NCBI GenBank assembly: GCA_040882565.1
Contig: JBBEAZ010000024.1
Coordinates: forward strand, 248,001-312,000
Source of the DNA: CF-162 sp040882565
GTDB taxonomy: Bacteria > Chloroflexota > Dehalococcoidia > SM23-28-2 > RBG-16-64-32
Direction of reading: 5' to 3'
DNA: 64,000 nt
Positions 19,833-27,614 of this stretch are shown in pieces. How positions within the stretch are numbered: position 1 is the stretch's first letter; every line of letters starts with the position of its first letter. A model generated the notes under the pieces. That model saw only the letters and a program-made list of their open reading frames with translations. It made no database searches and was not told where the DNA came from. Made by a program: the position numbers and the translations under genes.

Positions 19833-20758
19833 GCGACTCGCCCGTCCCGGTTAGCGGCATCCTCAACTTCAACAAGCCCCGCGGCCGCACGTCATTCAGC
19901 ATGATCGGCCCCGTCCGCAAAGGCACCGGCCAGCGCCGCGTCGGCCACGCCGGCACGCTGGACCCGATGGCGGAGGGCGTGCTGCTCATCTGCGTCGGCT
20001 CGGCAGCGCGCGTCACCGAGTACCTGATGGACCTCCCCAAGACCTACCGCGGCACGATCACGCTGGGCGTCGAGACGGACACCTACGATGCCGAGGGCCA
20101 GGTCGTGGCGACGCACGACGTGCAGGTCGGCGAGGCGCAGGTGCTCGATGCGCTGGCGCAGTTCGCCGGCGAGATCGAACAGCGCCCGCCCGCACATAGC
20201 GCGATCAAGATCGCCGGCCGACCGGCCTACGAGCGCGCCCGCAAAGGCGAGGACGTCGAGCTGAAACTACGCAGCGTGAGCATCTACCGCATCGACCTGC
20301 TGCGGTACGTGACACCGGACGTCGAGATCGAGGTCGAGTGCAGCCGTGGGACGTACGTCCGTAGTCTCGCCCACGATCTCGGCGAAGTGCTGGGCTGCGG
20401 CGCGCACCTCTCGGCGCTCGTCCGCACCCGCGTCGGCCCCTTCCGCGTCGAGGACAGCGTCGACGAGGCGGCGCTCGCCGCTGCCTTCGCTGACGGCACG
20501 TGGCGGGACCTGCTGCAACCTACCGACTGCGGGCTGATGCACCTGCCGGCGCTGACCCTGCCGATCGAAGACGAGAAGGACCTGCGCCACGGCCAGCCCG
20601 CCCACATCGACGACGAAGACGCGCTACGAAGCGCCGGCCCGCTGACGGACGCGCTGCAGGTGCGCTGCTACGCCGAGGACGGCTCGCTCGTCGGCATCCT
20701 GCGCTACGAGGCAGCGACGGGCATGTGGTACCCGCACAAGATCTTTCCTACGGGTTAG
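19829..20758 (+). CDS. truB: tRNA pseudouridine-55 synthase
   Basis: 309 residues. The catalytic motif HAGTLDPMAEGVL (Asp near residue 46), KTYRGTITLG and the ECSRGTYVRSLAHDLG segment identify TruB, which converts U55 of tRNA to pseudouridine. The ATG lies in an ATGA overlap with the rbfA stop, and the gene ends the nusA operon. Its last 11 bases overlap the stop end of the convergent gene. A degenerate copy of its last 20-odd bases recurs at 22241. Confidence 0.95.
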   Translation: MSDSPVPVSGILNFNKPRGRTSFSMIGPVRKGTGQRRVGHAGTLDPMAEGVLLICVGSAARVTEYLMDLPKTYRGTITLGVETDTYDAEGQVVATHDVQVGEAQVLDALAQFAGEIEQRPPAHSAIKIAGRPAYERARKGEDVELKLRSVSIYRIDLLRYVTPDVEIEVECSRGTYVRSLAHDLGEVLGCGAHLSALVRTRVGPFRVEDSVDEAALAAAFADGTWRDLLQPTDCGLMHLPALTLPIEDEKDLRHGQPAHIDDEDALRSAGPLTDALQVRCYAEDGSLVGILRYEAATGMWYPHKIFPTG

Positions 20759-21346
20759 GAGGTCGTCGCTGAGAAGCGGCAAACCACAACCAGCCGCTAA
20801 AGCAAGTCCCGGGTGCTGTGGGCGGACGGCGAGGCGCCCATGCCCCTAACAAGCCCAGCAAACCCAACCACACCGGAAAGGCAGCCGCCAGGCTCATGGC
20901 CACAGTGAGTGTCAGGCTGGGGTCGCCATATGGGTCCTCCAGGATCTCCGACACGACACCCAAGACCTCTTCCCGATCCGCGCTTTCTGCACGGTAGAAG
21001 ACGTGCCCACTCTCGTAACTGTCGCCGTTCCGAGAGAGTCCCATGATGAGGTAGCTGCCGGTCGGATCCTCATGGAAGCCACCGCGACCGTGGCAGGGCC
21101 ACGAAATGTAGTTCCAATCTGATCCACTAGGTGATCGATCGAGACTGGATCGGTCAACGATTTCGACGTGCTTAGGAACCGCGCCTTTGAGTGAATCCTC
21201 GACATCGAACGCTAAAACGATGGGTATCGTATCGAAATACCTTAGCCCCTCTACGTCGTCGGCCATCGCCCAGCCAGTGACGCGACCGCCCACAATCACG
21301 TCGGATTTGGCAGCGTAGTTCGGTGGACCCCCTTGGATCGAACAGC
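20735..21346. repeat. direct repeat, copy 1 (unit repeated 1506 bases downstream)
   Basis: From the last codons of truB through most of the first small membrane-protein gene the sequence recurs at 22241-22852 with a constant offset of 1506. The core (about 20889-21315) is almost identical; the ends are more diverged. Confidence 0.85.
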
Positions 21347-21425
21347 CAAGCGCGGGGCGAGGCCCGCCGAGAAACGGCATCGCGATTGCGACGAGTACCA
21401 GCGCCGGCAGTATGCGCCACATCAC
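20748..21425 (-). CDS. small membrane/lipoprotein-like protein, paralogue A
   Basis: About 225 residues. An N-terminal signal segment ends at ALGC, a possible lipobox. A beta-rich extracytoplasmic domain follows (SDVIVGGRVTGW, VEDSLKGAVPKHVEIVD, DPTGSYLIMGLS), then a C-terminal membrane helix (about 180-205) and a short basic tail. Function is unknown; the domain pattern resembles the N-terminal domain of the protease at 11958. TACAAT six bases before the GTG suggests a leaderless start; the next codon is ATG. Paralogue C is nearly identical over its middle, so duplication was recent. The 3' end overlaps truB. Confidence 0.7.
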   Translation of the reverse strand: MMWRILPALVLVAIAMPFLGGPRPALGCSIQGGPPNYAAKSDVIVGGRVTGWAMADDVEGLRYFDTIPIVLAFDVEDSLKGAVPKHVEIVDRSSLDRSPSGSDWNYISWPCHGRGGFHEDPTGSYLIMGLSRNGDSYESGHVFYRAESADREEVLGVVSEILEDPYGDPSLTLTVAMSLAAAFPVWLGLLGLLGAWAPRRPPTAPGTCFSGWLWFAASQRRPPNP

Positions 21426-21503
21426 GCCGCGATTGTACGCCTCGCCGGGCGTCGCGCACAGTTGCGGCGTTGGGCGGGCGAGACACGTGCACCGCGCGAT
21501 GTT

Positions 21504-21532
21504 AGGGCGATGCGAGGGGTGCCTCACCCCCC
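21504..21532 (-). repeat. REP-like element
   Basis: On the minus strand it reads GGGGGTGAGGCACCCCTCGC and ends ATCGCCC, a GC-rich partial palindrome with a GTAGGGGC-type head (degraded here). It overlaps the 3' end of paralogue B and resembles the elements at 22214 and 23003. Confidence 0.4.
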
Positions 21533-22135
21533 TTTGACCGTCGATGGTGAGGCACTCCAGGCTCCCAACAAGCGCAGCAGCCACAGCCACACCAACATGG
21601 CGGGTACCATGCTCATGATCAGGGTGATCGTGAGGCTCGGGCCACCGTATGGATCCTGCGCGATCTGGGTTACGACAGCCAGCGCCTCATCCTTCTCGAG
21701 AGTACTTGACCGGTAAAGGATGTGGCCACGCTCAAATGTGTCACCGTTGCTGCTGAGGCCCATGATGACGTACTGCCCCGTCGGATTCTCAGTGAAGCGA
21801 CTCGGGCCGCCGCATAGCGTCAGACTCTCCCCGCCGAAGCGTCCAGTTTCGTCCAAGCTATAGCGATCGACGATCTCAATGCGTGTGGGAGGATGGCTCT
21901 TGATCGAGTCTTGGACCTCGAAGCTCAGGATTATAGGTCTTGTGTGATAGCGTGATGGCGGTTCTGCGTTGTCGGCGACCTCCCAACCGGTGACACGGCC
22001 GCCAACGATCAACTCGGATTCGGCGGCGTAGTTAGGATATCTGCCACCTGAACAGCCGAGCGCAGATCCGTGAGGCCCCAGAAACGGCATCGTCATTGCG
22101 ACGATGACCAACGCCAAAGGCATGCGCCACATCAC
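21524..22135 (-). CDS. small membrane/lipoprotein-like protein, paralogue B
   Basis: About 203 residues with the same build as A and C: signal segment ending in LGC, ELIVGGRVTGWEV, VQDSIKSHPPTRIEIVDRYSLDE, ENPTGQYVIMGLSSNGDTFERGHI, and a C-terminal membrane helix. It is clearly diverged from the two neighbours, so it is the older member. The promoter-proximal TACAATCGCGGC followed by GTGATG is the same as upstream of A. The function is unknown. Confidence 0.7.
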   Translation of the reverse strand: MMWRMPLALVIVAMTMPFLGPHGSALGCSGGRYPNYAAESELIVGGRVTGWEVADNAEPPSRYHTRPIILSFEVQDSIKSHPPTRIEIVDRYSLDETGRFGGESLTLCGGPSRFTENPTGQYVIMGLSSNGDTFERGHILYRSSTLEKDEALAVVTQIAQDPYGGPSLTITLIMSMVPAMLVWLWLLRLLGAWSASPSTVKGG

Positions 22136-22213
22136 GCCGCGATTGTACGCCCAGTCAAAGGAGTCGCGCACAGTCGCGGCGTTGGGCGGGCGAGACACGC
22201 GCACTGCGGGATG

Positions 22214-22235
22214 CAGGGGCAAGCCACCTGCGGGC
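22214..22235 (+). repeat. REP-like element
   Basis: CAGGGGCAAGCCACCTGCGG, between paralogues B and C, resembles the GTAGGGGC-headed elements elsewhere in the window and sits immediately before the truB-tail copy. Confidence 0.35.
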
Positions 22236-22240
22236 ACGCG

Positions 22241-22852
22241 CACAAGATTTTTCCTACTGGGTGGAAGGGTGCCGCTGCTTAGCCGCCAACCACAGCCAAC
22301 CTGCGAAGCACGTGCCTGACACTGTGGGCTGGCGGCGAGGCGCCCAAGCACCTAACAAGCCCAGCAAACCCAACCACACCGGAAAGGCAGAGGCCAGGCT
22401 CATGGCCACAGTGAGTGTCAGGCTGGGGTCGCCATATGGGTCCTCCAGGATCTCCGACACGACACCCAAGACCTCTTCCCGATCCGCGCTTTCTGCACGG
22501 TAGAAGACGTGCCCACTCTCGTAACTGTCGCCGTTCCGAGAGAGTCCCATGATGAGGTAGCTGCCGGTCGGATCCTCATGGAAGCCACCGCGACCGTGGC
22601 AGGGCCACGAAATGTAGTTCCAATCTGATCCACTAGGTGATCGATCGAGACTGGATCGGTCAACGATTTCGACGTGCTTAGGAACCGCGCCTTTGAGTGA
22701 ATCCTCGACATCGAAAGCTAAAACGATGGGTATCGTATCGAAAAACCTTAGCCCCTCTACATCGTCGGCCATCGTCCAGCCAGTGACGCGACCGCCCACA
22801 ATCACGTCGGATTTGGCGGCGTAGTTCGGTGGACCCCCTTCCATCGAACAAC
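22241..22852. repeat. direct repeat, copy 2, including a degenerate truB tail
   Basis: This is the second copy of the unit at 20735-21346. It opens with CACAAGATTTTTCCTACTGG, matching the truB 3' end with two differences in 20 bases, but here it is not attached to truB. The following paralogue C gene matches A almost exactly over some 430 bases. Confidence 0.85.
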
Positions 22853-22931
22853 CAAGCGCGGAGCCTGGCGCGCGGAGCAGCGGCAGCGCTACAGCGACGA
22901 GTACCAGCGCTGTCAGCATGCGCCACATCAC
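22254..22931 (-). CDS. small membrane/lipoprotein-like protein, paralogue C
   Basis: 225 residues, the same length as A. Between about residues 35 and 195 only a handful of residues differ from A; the signal peptide and the extreme C-terminus differ more. TACAAT lies six bases before the GTG at 22931, which is followed by ATG, as in A and B. Function is unknown. The near-identity of the middle against diverged ends suggests either recent duplication or gene conversion between A and C. Confidence 0.7.
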   Translation of the reverse strand: MMWRMLTALVLVAVALPLLRAPGSALGCSMEGGPPNYAAKSDVIVGGRVTGWTMADDVEGLRFFDTIPIVLAFDVEDSLKGAVPKHVEIVDRSSLDRSPSGSDWNYISWPCHGRGGFHEDPTGSYLIMGLSRNGDSYESGHVFYRAESADREEVLGVVSEILEDPYGDPSLTLTVAMSLASAFPVWLGLLGLLGAWAPRRQPTVSGTCFAGWLWLAAKQRHPSTQ

Positions 22932-23002
22932 GGGGCGATTGTACGCCCAGCCGGGCGGGCACGCACGTGCGCGGCGTTGGGCGGGCGACGCGCGATGTTG
23001 AG

Positions 23003-23028
23003 GCGATGCGAAGGTGCCTCGCCCCTAC
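23003..23028 (-). repeat. REP-like element
   Basis: On the minus strand it reads GTAGGGGCGAGGCACCTTCG and then CATCGC. It has the GTAGGGGC head shared with the elements flanking the RAYT gene, and overlaps the stop of the truncated GNAT gene. Confidence 0.4.
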
Positions 23029-23390
23029 GTCGAAGCAGTCTCAGCTTGCAGGAACTCGCTCTTCAGGACGCCCATGATGAACTTGTCGCAATAGCGGCCT
23101 TCGCGGTACTTCGCCTCGCGCATCCGGCCCTCTTCGCGAAAGCCGCAGGCTTTGTAGCAACGTTGCGCGCGCTCGTTGTAGTCGAGGACCGTTAACGTGA
23201 CTCTGTGCAGGTTCATCTCACTGAACGCGAAGCGGAGGATCGTGTTCGTCGCGTCGCGACCGTATGCCTGGCTCCAGTTCTCCTTGCGGATCGCGATGCC
23301 GAAGTCGGCGTTGCGCTCCTCTGGGCGGGTCCGCTTGAGGCTGATGTAGCCGATCAGCCCCGTGGACTCGATTTCGATCCCCAGCGCCAA
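23025..23390 (-). pseudogene. 5'-truncated RimJ/RimL-type GNAT acetyltransferase
   Basis: The readable part starts near LALGIEIESTGLIGYISL and continues through NADFGIAIRKENWSQAYGRDA, LHRVTLTVLDYNERAQRCYKACGF and REAKYREGRYCD, all typical of the last two thirds of a RimJ-like N-acetyltransferase. The first 60 or so residues are missing. The frame stays open upstream but only as antisense of the inositol-phosphate synthase gene. No ATG is available; a TTG at 23390 is the only reasonable start. The gene was probably cut when the divergent gene or its promoter came to lie here. Confidence 0.65.
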
Positions 23391-23399
23391 GTGGCGCGA

Positions 23400-23416
23400 T
23401 AACGAATTTTTCGTTA
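23400..23416. promoter_or_regulatory. inverted repeat overlapping the promoter (candidate operator)
   Basis: TAACGAA-TTT-TTCGTTA is a perfect seven-base inverted repeat with a three-base spacer. Its right arm runs into the -10 box of the HTH/inositol-phosphate synthase gene, where a bound regulator would block RNA polymerase. The N-terminal HTH of the product itself is the obvious candidate ligand. Confidence 0.6.
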
Positions 23417-23420
23417 TACT
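23415..23420 (+). promoter_or_regulatory. -10 box, leaderless promoter
   Basis: TATACT ends exactly six bases before the GTG at 23427, leaving no room for a Shine-Dalgarno. The message should begin at the start codon. Confidence 0.6.
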
Positions 23421-23426
23421 CGCTCC

Positions 23427-24974
23427 GTGGTCACAGAACGCCTCAACCCCGCCGACCGCATCATCCGCCGCTTTGGCGGCCAGAGCGCTCTTGCGGGCCT
23501 GCTTGGCAGGCGGCAGAGCACGATCGAGTATTGGGCCAGCACGGGCAGGATTCCAGCGCAGTGGCAAGGGCCGCTGATGTCGCTTGCCCGGCAGAAAGGG
23601 ATTGTCTTGGAAGCGAAGGACTTCGTCGCCACGCAGACTCACGATATCGCCCCCGCAGGCGGCCGCCTCGGCGTCCTCCTCGTGGGGCTCGGCGCGGTCG
23701 CCACAACGTTCATTTCCGGCGTCGAGCACGCCCGCCGCGGCACGGCCCGGCCGATCGGCTCGGTGACGCAGATGGGCACCATCCGCCTCGGCAAGCGCAC
23801 GGAGAGCCGGATGCCGCTGGTCAAGGACTTCGTGCCGCTGGCAGAGCTGGACCAACTGGTCTTCGGCGCCTGGGACCCCTTCGCGGACAACGCCTACGAG
23901 GCCGCGCTCAAGGCCGGTGTGCTCGACAAGCACGAACACGTCGAGTCGATCGCCGGCTTCCTGAAGACGATCGAACCGATGCCTGCCGTCTTTGACGACT
24001 ATTACGTCAAGCGCCTCCACGGCACCAACGTGAAGCAGACCGGCACGAAAATGGAGGCCGCCGAGGCGCTCCGCCGGGACATCCGCGACTTCAAGACCAA
24101 GAACAACTGCGACCGCCTCGTGATGGTCTGGTGCGCCTCCACCGAGATCTTCATCGAGCCCGATGAGACGCACGCCAACCTCGAGAACCTCGAAGCCGCC
24201 ATGCAGGCAAACGACATCAAGATAGCGCCCTCTATGCTCTACGCCTGGGCGGCGCTGATGGAAGGCGTCCCCTTCGCCAATGGCGCCCCGAACCTCACCG
24301 TCGACACGCCGGCGCTCGTCAAGCTGGCGACCGACAACGGCGTCCCGATCTGCGGCAAGGACTTCAAGACCGGCCAGACGCTGATGAAGACGGTGCTGGC
24401 CCCGATGCTCAAAGCGCGCATGCTCGGCGTCGCTGGCTGGTACTCGACGAACATCCTCGGCAACCGTGACGGCGAGGTCCTGGACGACCCCGAGAGCTTC
24501 AAGACGAAGGAAGAGTCAAAGCTCGGCGTCCTGGAGTACGTCCTTCAGCCTGACCTCTACCCCGAGCTTTACGGGAATATCTTCCACAAGGTGCGGATCA
24601 ACTACTACCCTCCCAGAGGCGACAACAAAGAGGGCTGGGACAACATCGACATTTTCGGGTGGCTCGGCTACCCGATGCAGATCAAGATCGACTTCCTCTG
24701 CCGCGACTCGATCCTCGCCGCGCCGCTGGTGCTGGACCTGGCGCTGTTCATCGACCTCGCCAAGCGGGCGGGCCTCGGCGGCATCCAGGAGTGGCTCTCG
24801 TTCTACTTCAAGAGCCCGCAGCACTCGCCCAGCGTCTACCCCGAGCACGACCTCTTCATCCAGCAGACCAAACTCAAGAACACCCTCCGCTGGCTGATGG
24901 GCGAGGAGCAGATCACCCACCTCGGAGCCGAGTACTACGAGGAAGCGCCGTTAGAGGTGGAGCTAGAGGTCTAG
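23427..24974 (+). CDS. inositol-3-phosphate synthase with N-terminal helix-turn-helix domain
   Basis: 515 residues. Residues 1-65 form a Cro/YdaS-like HTH (PADRIIRRFGGQSALAGLLG, then RQSTIEYWASTGRIPAQW). From about residue 75 the protein is a myo-inositol-1-phosphate synthase: the NAD-binding LLVGLGAVATTF, FGAWDPFADNAYEAA, GKDFKTGQTLMKT, GWYSTNILGNRDG and the SPQHSP region near the C-terminus. The enzyme converts glucose 6-phosphate to inositol 3-phosphate, the precursor of inositol lipids. It lies upstream of a phosphatidylinositol-type lipid gene set. The HTH fusion plus the palindrome over the promoter suggests autoregulation (inference). Confidence 0.88.
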   Translation: MVTERLNPADRIIRRFGGQSALAGLLGRRQSTIEYWASTGRIPAQWQGPLMSLARQKGIVLEAKDFVATQTHDIAPAGGRLGVLLVGLGAVATTFISGVEHARRGTARPIGSVTQMGTIRLGKRTESRMPLVKDFVPLAELDQLVFGAWDPFADNAYEAALKAGVLDKHEHVESIAGFLKTIEPMPAVFDDYYVKRLHGTNVKQTGTKMEAAEALRRDIRDFKTKNNCDRLVMVWCASTEIFIEPDETHANLENLEAAMQANDIKIAPSMLYAWAALMEGVPFANGAPNLTVDTPALVKLATDNGVPICGKDFKTGQTLMKTVLAPMLKARMLGVAGWYSTNILGNRDGEVLDDPESFKTKEESKLGVLEYVLQPDLYPELYGNIFHKVRINYYPPRGDNKEGWDNIDIFGWLGYPMQIKIDFLCRDSILAAPLVLDLALFIDLAKRAGLGGIQEWLSFYFKSPQHSPSVYPEHDLFIQQTKLKNTLRWLMGEEQITHLGAEYYEEAPLEVELEV

Positions 24975-25059
24975 CCGGCACATACGACCCACCGCACCGC
25001 CGTTTTTGCCAAACAAACTGCCGATTGTCCCCAATCGTGCCCGCTGTGCGTATTCTCTA

Positions 25060-25073
25060 CTGATCGCGATCAG
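25060..25073. promoter_or_regulatory. perfect 14-base palindrome upstream of the sigma gene
   Basis: CTGATCGCGATCAG lies 27 bases before the sigma-factor ATG and next to TATTCT, a possible -10 box. It may bind a dimeric regulator; none is identified. Confidence 0.4.
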
Positions 25074-25100
25074 CATCCAGCCAAGTAAGAGGAGCACCGC

Positions 25101-25679
25101 ATGACCTTGGCAGCGGCGGCGAACGATACGGCGGCACCCTTGTCCGACGAGGCGCTCGTCCTCGCCGCGCGGGAACGCCCGGCTGACTTCGGGCTGCTCT
25201 ACGAGCGCTACTTGCCGCGCGTGTACCGGTACCTGGTGGCGCGGACGGGGCTGCGGGACGAGGCGGCGGACCTGACGCAGACCGCGTTCCTGAAAGCGTT
25301 CGACGCGCTGCCACATTACGCGCCGAGGAAAGGTACGTTCGCGGCCTGGCTCTTCCGGATCGCTCGCAACGCAGCGGCCGACGCTCATCGCAAGCGCCGC
25401 CCGACAGTAGCGTGGGACGGCCTGCCCGAGGCGCTGACCGCGACCAACGGCGCGAGCCCCGAGGCGATCGCCGAGAAGCGCGAACGCCTGGACCGGTTGC
25501 GCCACCTGTTGCTGGGCGTCGACGCCGACAAGCGCGAGCTTCTCGCGCTCCGCTTCGCCAGCGACCTATCGTCGCGAGAGATCGCGCACGTGGTGGGCAA
25601 GAGTGAGTCGGCGGTCAAGAAGCAACTTACACGGACCATCGCCACACTTAAGGAGTACTACCATGACGAACTTCCCTGA
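25101..25679 (+). CDS. ECF-type RNA polymerase sigma factor
   Basis: 192 residues. Region 2 (about 28-95: FGLLYERYLPRVYRYLVARTG, AADLTQTAFLKAF, GTFAAWLFRIARNAAADAHR) and region 4 (about 135-188: LLALRFASDLSSREIAHVVGKSESAVKKQL) are both complete. AGAGGAG lies a few bases before the ATG. It overlaps the next gene by 17 bases; that product has one membrane segment, the usual arrangement for a sigma factor held by an anti-sigma factor. The stimulus and regulon are unknown. Confidence 0.93.
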   Translation: MTLAAAANDTAAPLSDEALVLAARERPADFGLLYERYLPRVYRYLVARTGLRDEAADLTQTAFLKAFDALPHYAPRKGTFAAWLFRIARNAAADAHRKRRPTVAWDGLPEALTATNGASPEAIAEKRERLDRLRHLLLGVDADKRELLALRFASDLSSREIAHVVGKSESAVKKQLTRTIATLKEYYHDELP

Positions 25680-26628
25680 CGACCCAATCGCCGATGGCGA
25701 TCCAGTCACGACACAACTCAACGCTGACCTGACGGACCTCTTCGCGGCGACGGTTCCCGACCTCAAGTTCGAGCGGCCGGCCATGGCGCCCTCGCGAGCT
25801 GAGCGTCGCATCAGCTTCCGACTCGCCGGCCTCGCCGCGGGCATCGTGGCCGTAGCGGTTGCCGCCGCCGTCATTACACCCGGCCTGTTCGGCGGTGGCA
25901 CGCAGGCCGTTGATGCTGCCGAAATCCTCGCCCGCGCCAGCGCCGTGACCGAAAATCACACCCTCGCGGACGGGGCCAGCTACCACCTCGTCGCCGAGAT
26001 CCGTGCCGCAGGTGATGTGTCCACGAGCGAGACCTGGTACGGCGCCGATGATCGCTACCGCACCGAGCAGCGTTCATCCGCCGGCTCGGAACCATCGTTC
26101 GTGATCGGACAGGTAGTAAACGGCGCCGACACCTGGCTGTACCTGGGAGTCGACGATGCTGTCAACGCGGTTCACGGCGATTCTTCCGCGCTCGGCCTCG
26201 CGGGCGTCAACCTGCTCGGCATGTCGTTGAGTGACCAATCGAGCCTGGCGGACATCCTGGATGAGTACACGACTGGGAGTTGCCAATCCGCCGAACAACA
26301 GGGCGCAGAGGCCATCGCCGGCCGCTCCGCTTACGTGATCGTCGTCACGCCGGACCCGGCCAACTGCCCGGAGGGTGAGATGCGTCTAAAGACCGAGTCG
26401 CTCACCGGCTCGTCGGTGACTCTGTGGGTGGACCAGGAGACGTTCGTCACCCTCGGTATCGAGCAGACGGATGTAGACGGCGTCGCCGCGTTCACCTACG
26501 CGGTCACCGAGGTTCAAGTGGGGGCGGATTTGCCGGAATCGACGTTCACGTACGAAGCGCCGGTCGGCGTGACGATCCAGGAAACGACCGACATCAGCGA
26601 CGCGAAGGACAAGCTCTCCGGCTTCTAG
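25663..26628 (+). CDS. putative membrane anti-sigma factor with LolA/RseB-like extracytoplasmic domain
   Basis: 321 residues from the ATG at 25663, preceded by AAGGAG. A cytoplasmic N-terminal part of about 50 residues, one membrane helix (about 54-75) and a long beta-rich outer domain (EILARASAVTENHTL, WYGADDRYRTEQRS, TLWVDQETFVTLGIEQ) resemble LolA/RseB-like sensors. The topology and the overlap with the ECF sigma gene support an anti-sigma role, but no ZAS zinc motif is visible, so the call rests on context. Confidence 0.65.
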   Translation: MTNFPDDPIADGDPVTTQLNADLTDLFAATVPDLKFERPAMAPSRAERRISFRLAGLAAGIVAVAVAAAVITPGLFGGGTQAVDAAEILARASAVTENHTLADGASYHLVAEIRAAGDVSTSETWYGADDRYRTEQRSSAGSEPSFVIGQVVNGADTWLYLGVDDAVNAVHGDSSALGLAGVNLLGMSLSDQSSLADILDEYTTGSCQSAEQQGAEAIAGRSAYVIVVTPDPANCPEGEMRLKTESLTGSSVTLWVDQETFVTLGIEQTDVDGVAAFTYAVTEVQVGADLPESTFTYEAPVGVTIQETTDISDAKDKLSGF

Positions 26629-26644
26629 CATCCAGCGGAAACGG

Positions 26645-26675
26645 AAGCGCCCGCCTCTTCGTGGGGCGGGCGCTT
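26645..26675 (+). terminator. strong GC hairpin after the anti-sigma gene
   Basis: AAGCGCCCGCC and GGCGGGCGCTT form a perfect 11-pair stem around a nine-base loop. There is no T-run. It separates the sigma operon from the lipid operon and may stop or stabilise transcripts. Confidence 0.45.
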
Positions 26676-26678
26676 CGC

Positions 26679-26684
26679 TATACT
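26679..26684 (+). promoter_or_regulatory. -10 box upstream of the glycolipid operon
   Basis: TATACT lies three bases after the hairpin and 18 bases before the GTG at 26703, giving a short leader with only a weak GAGAGA as ribosome-binding site. Confidence 0.45.
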
Positions 26685-26702
26685 CAGCGAGAGATAAGCT
26701 CA

Positions 26703-27614
26703 GTGCTGAAATACCTCATCTTCTGGTTCACCTTCCGTGTCCTCGGCAGACTGCCGCTGCCGCTGCTCTACGGCTTCGCAGAGGTCGTGGCGCGCGTCGG
26801 GTACACGATGGCGCCCGCTACGCGGCGCAACATCTGGGACAACCTGCGGCATGTGATGCCGGACGCGCCGAAGCGGAAGGTGCGACGCGCGGCGCGGCAA
26901 GTCTTCCGCAACGTCGCGTATTACTACGCAGACCTGGCACAGCTCCAACGCATGGATCTAGACCACTTCTTCCGGGAGCGGCTCGTCTACCACGGGATCG
27001 AGGAGAACATCCGGACGCACCTGAACGCGGGCCGCGGCGTCGTCATGCTAAGCGCGCACGTCGGAAACGCCGAGATCGCGGGCCAGGGGCTAGTCCCGTT
27101 GGGGATCAAGTGCTTTGCCGTCACGGAGCCCGTGAAGCCGGCGCGCCTTGCGCGAATGCTGAACGAGATCCGCCAGAGCAAAGGGATCGAGTTTGAGCCG
27201 GTGGGGATGCCCGCCGCGAAGCGCATCGTGCGGACACTGCGGGGCGGTGGTACCGTGGCGCTCATGGGTGACCGCGATATCCACGGCCCGAGGATGTTCC
27301 TGCCCTTCTTCGGCGAAGAGACCTGGCTCCCGACTGGGCCGATCGAGGTGGCGTTGCGCACCGGCGCGGCGATCGTGCCATCGTTCTCGGCGCGGCGCGG
27401 TCGCTACGGCATCGAAGCATGGGCCCAGCCGGCCATCGAGATCGCTCGGACAGACGACTTCCAGGCGGATGTGCGGACGGCGATGCGCGAGTTCATCAAG
27501 CTCATGGAGGAGCGCCTCCTCGCCGAGCCCGGCCAGTGGATCATCTTTGAACGCCTCTGGGACGCCGACAAACCAGCGCCTGAACCGGCAGAGCCCGAGA
27601 AAGCGACCGCGTAG
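26703..27614 (+). CDS. lysophospholipid/phosphatidylinositol-mannoside-type acyltransferase
   Basis: 303 residues from a GTG. It is an LpxL/HtrB-like acyltransferase: an N-terminal hydrophobic segment (LIFWFTFRVLGRLPLPLLYG), NLRHVMPDAPKRKVRRAARQVFRNVAYYY, the HX4E catalytic motif in SAHVGNAE near residue 120, and MGDRDIHGPRMFLPFFGE. Family members add acyl chains to lipid A or, in mycobacteria (PatA), to phosphatidylinositol mannosides. The PimA-like and phosphatidyltransferase neighbours favour the second role. The longer upstream frame is an antisense/out-of-frame run over the anti-sigma gene. It overlaps the PHP gene by one base (TAGTG). Confidence 0.82.
   Translation: MLKYLIFWFTFRVLGRLPLPLLYGFAEVVARVGYTMAPATRRNIWDNLRHVMPDAPKRKVRRAARQVFRNVAYYYADLAQLQRMDLDHFFRERLVYHGIEENIRTHLNAGRGVVMLSAHVGNAEIAGQGLVPLGIKCFAVTEPVKPARLARMLNEIRQSKGIEFEPVGMPAAKRIVRTLRGGGTVALMGDRDIHGPRMFLPFFGEETWLPTGPIEVALRTGAAIVPSFSARRGRYGIEAWAQPAIEIARTDDFQADVRTAMREFIKLMEERLLAEPGQWIIFERLWDADKPAPEPAEPEKATA

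Noticed and set aside
23391..24173. Upstream continuation of the GNAT frame
   Set aside because: It is antisense to the inositol-phosphate synthase gene and not GNAT-like.
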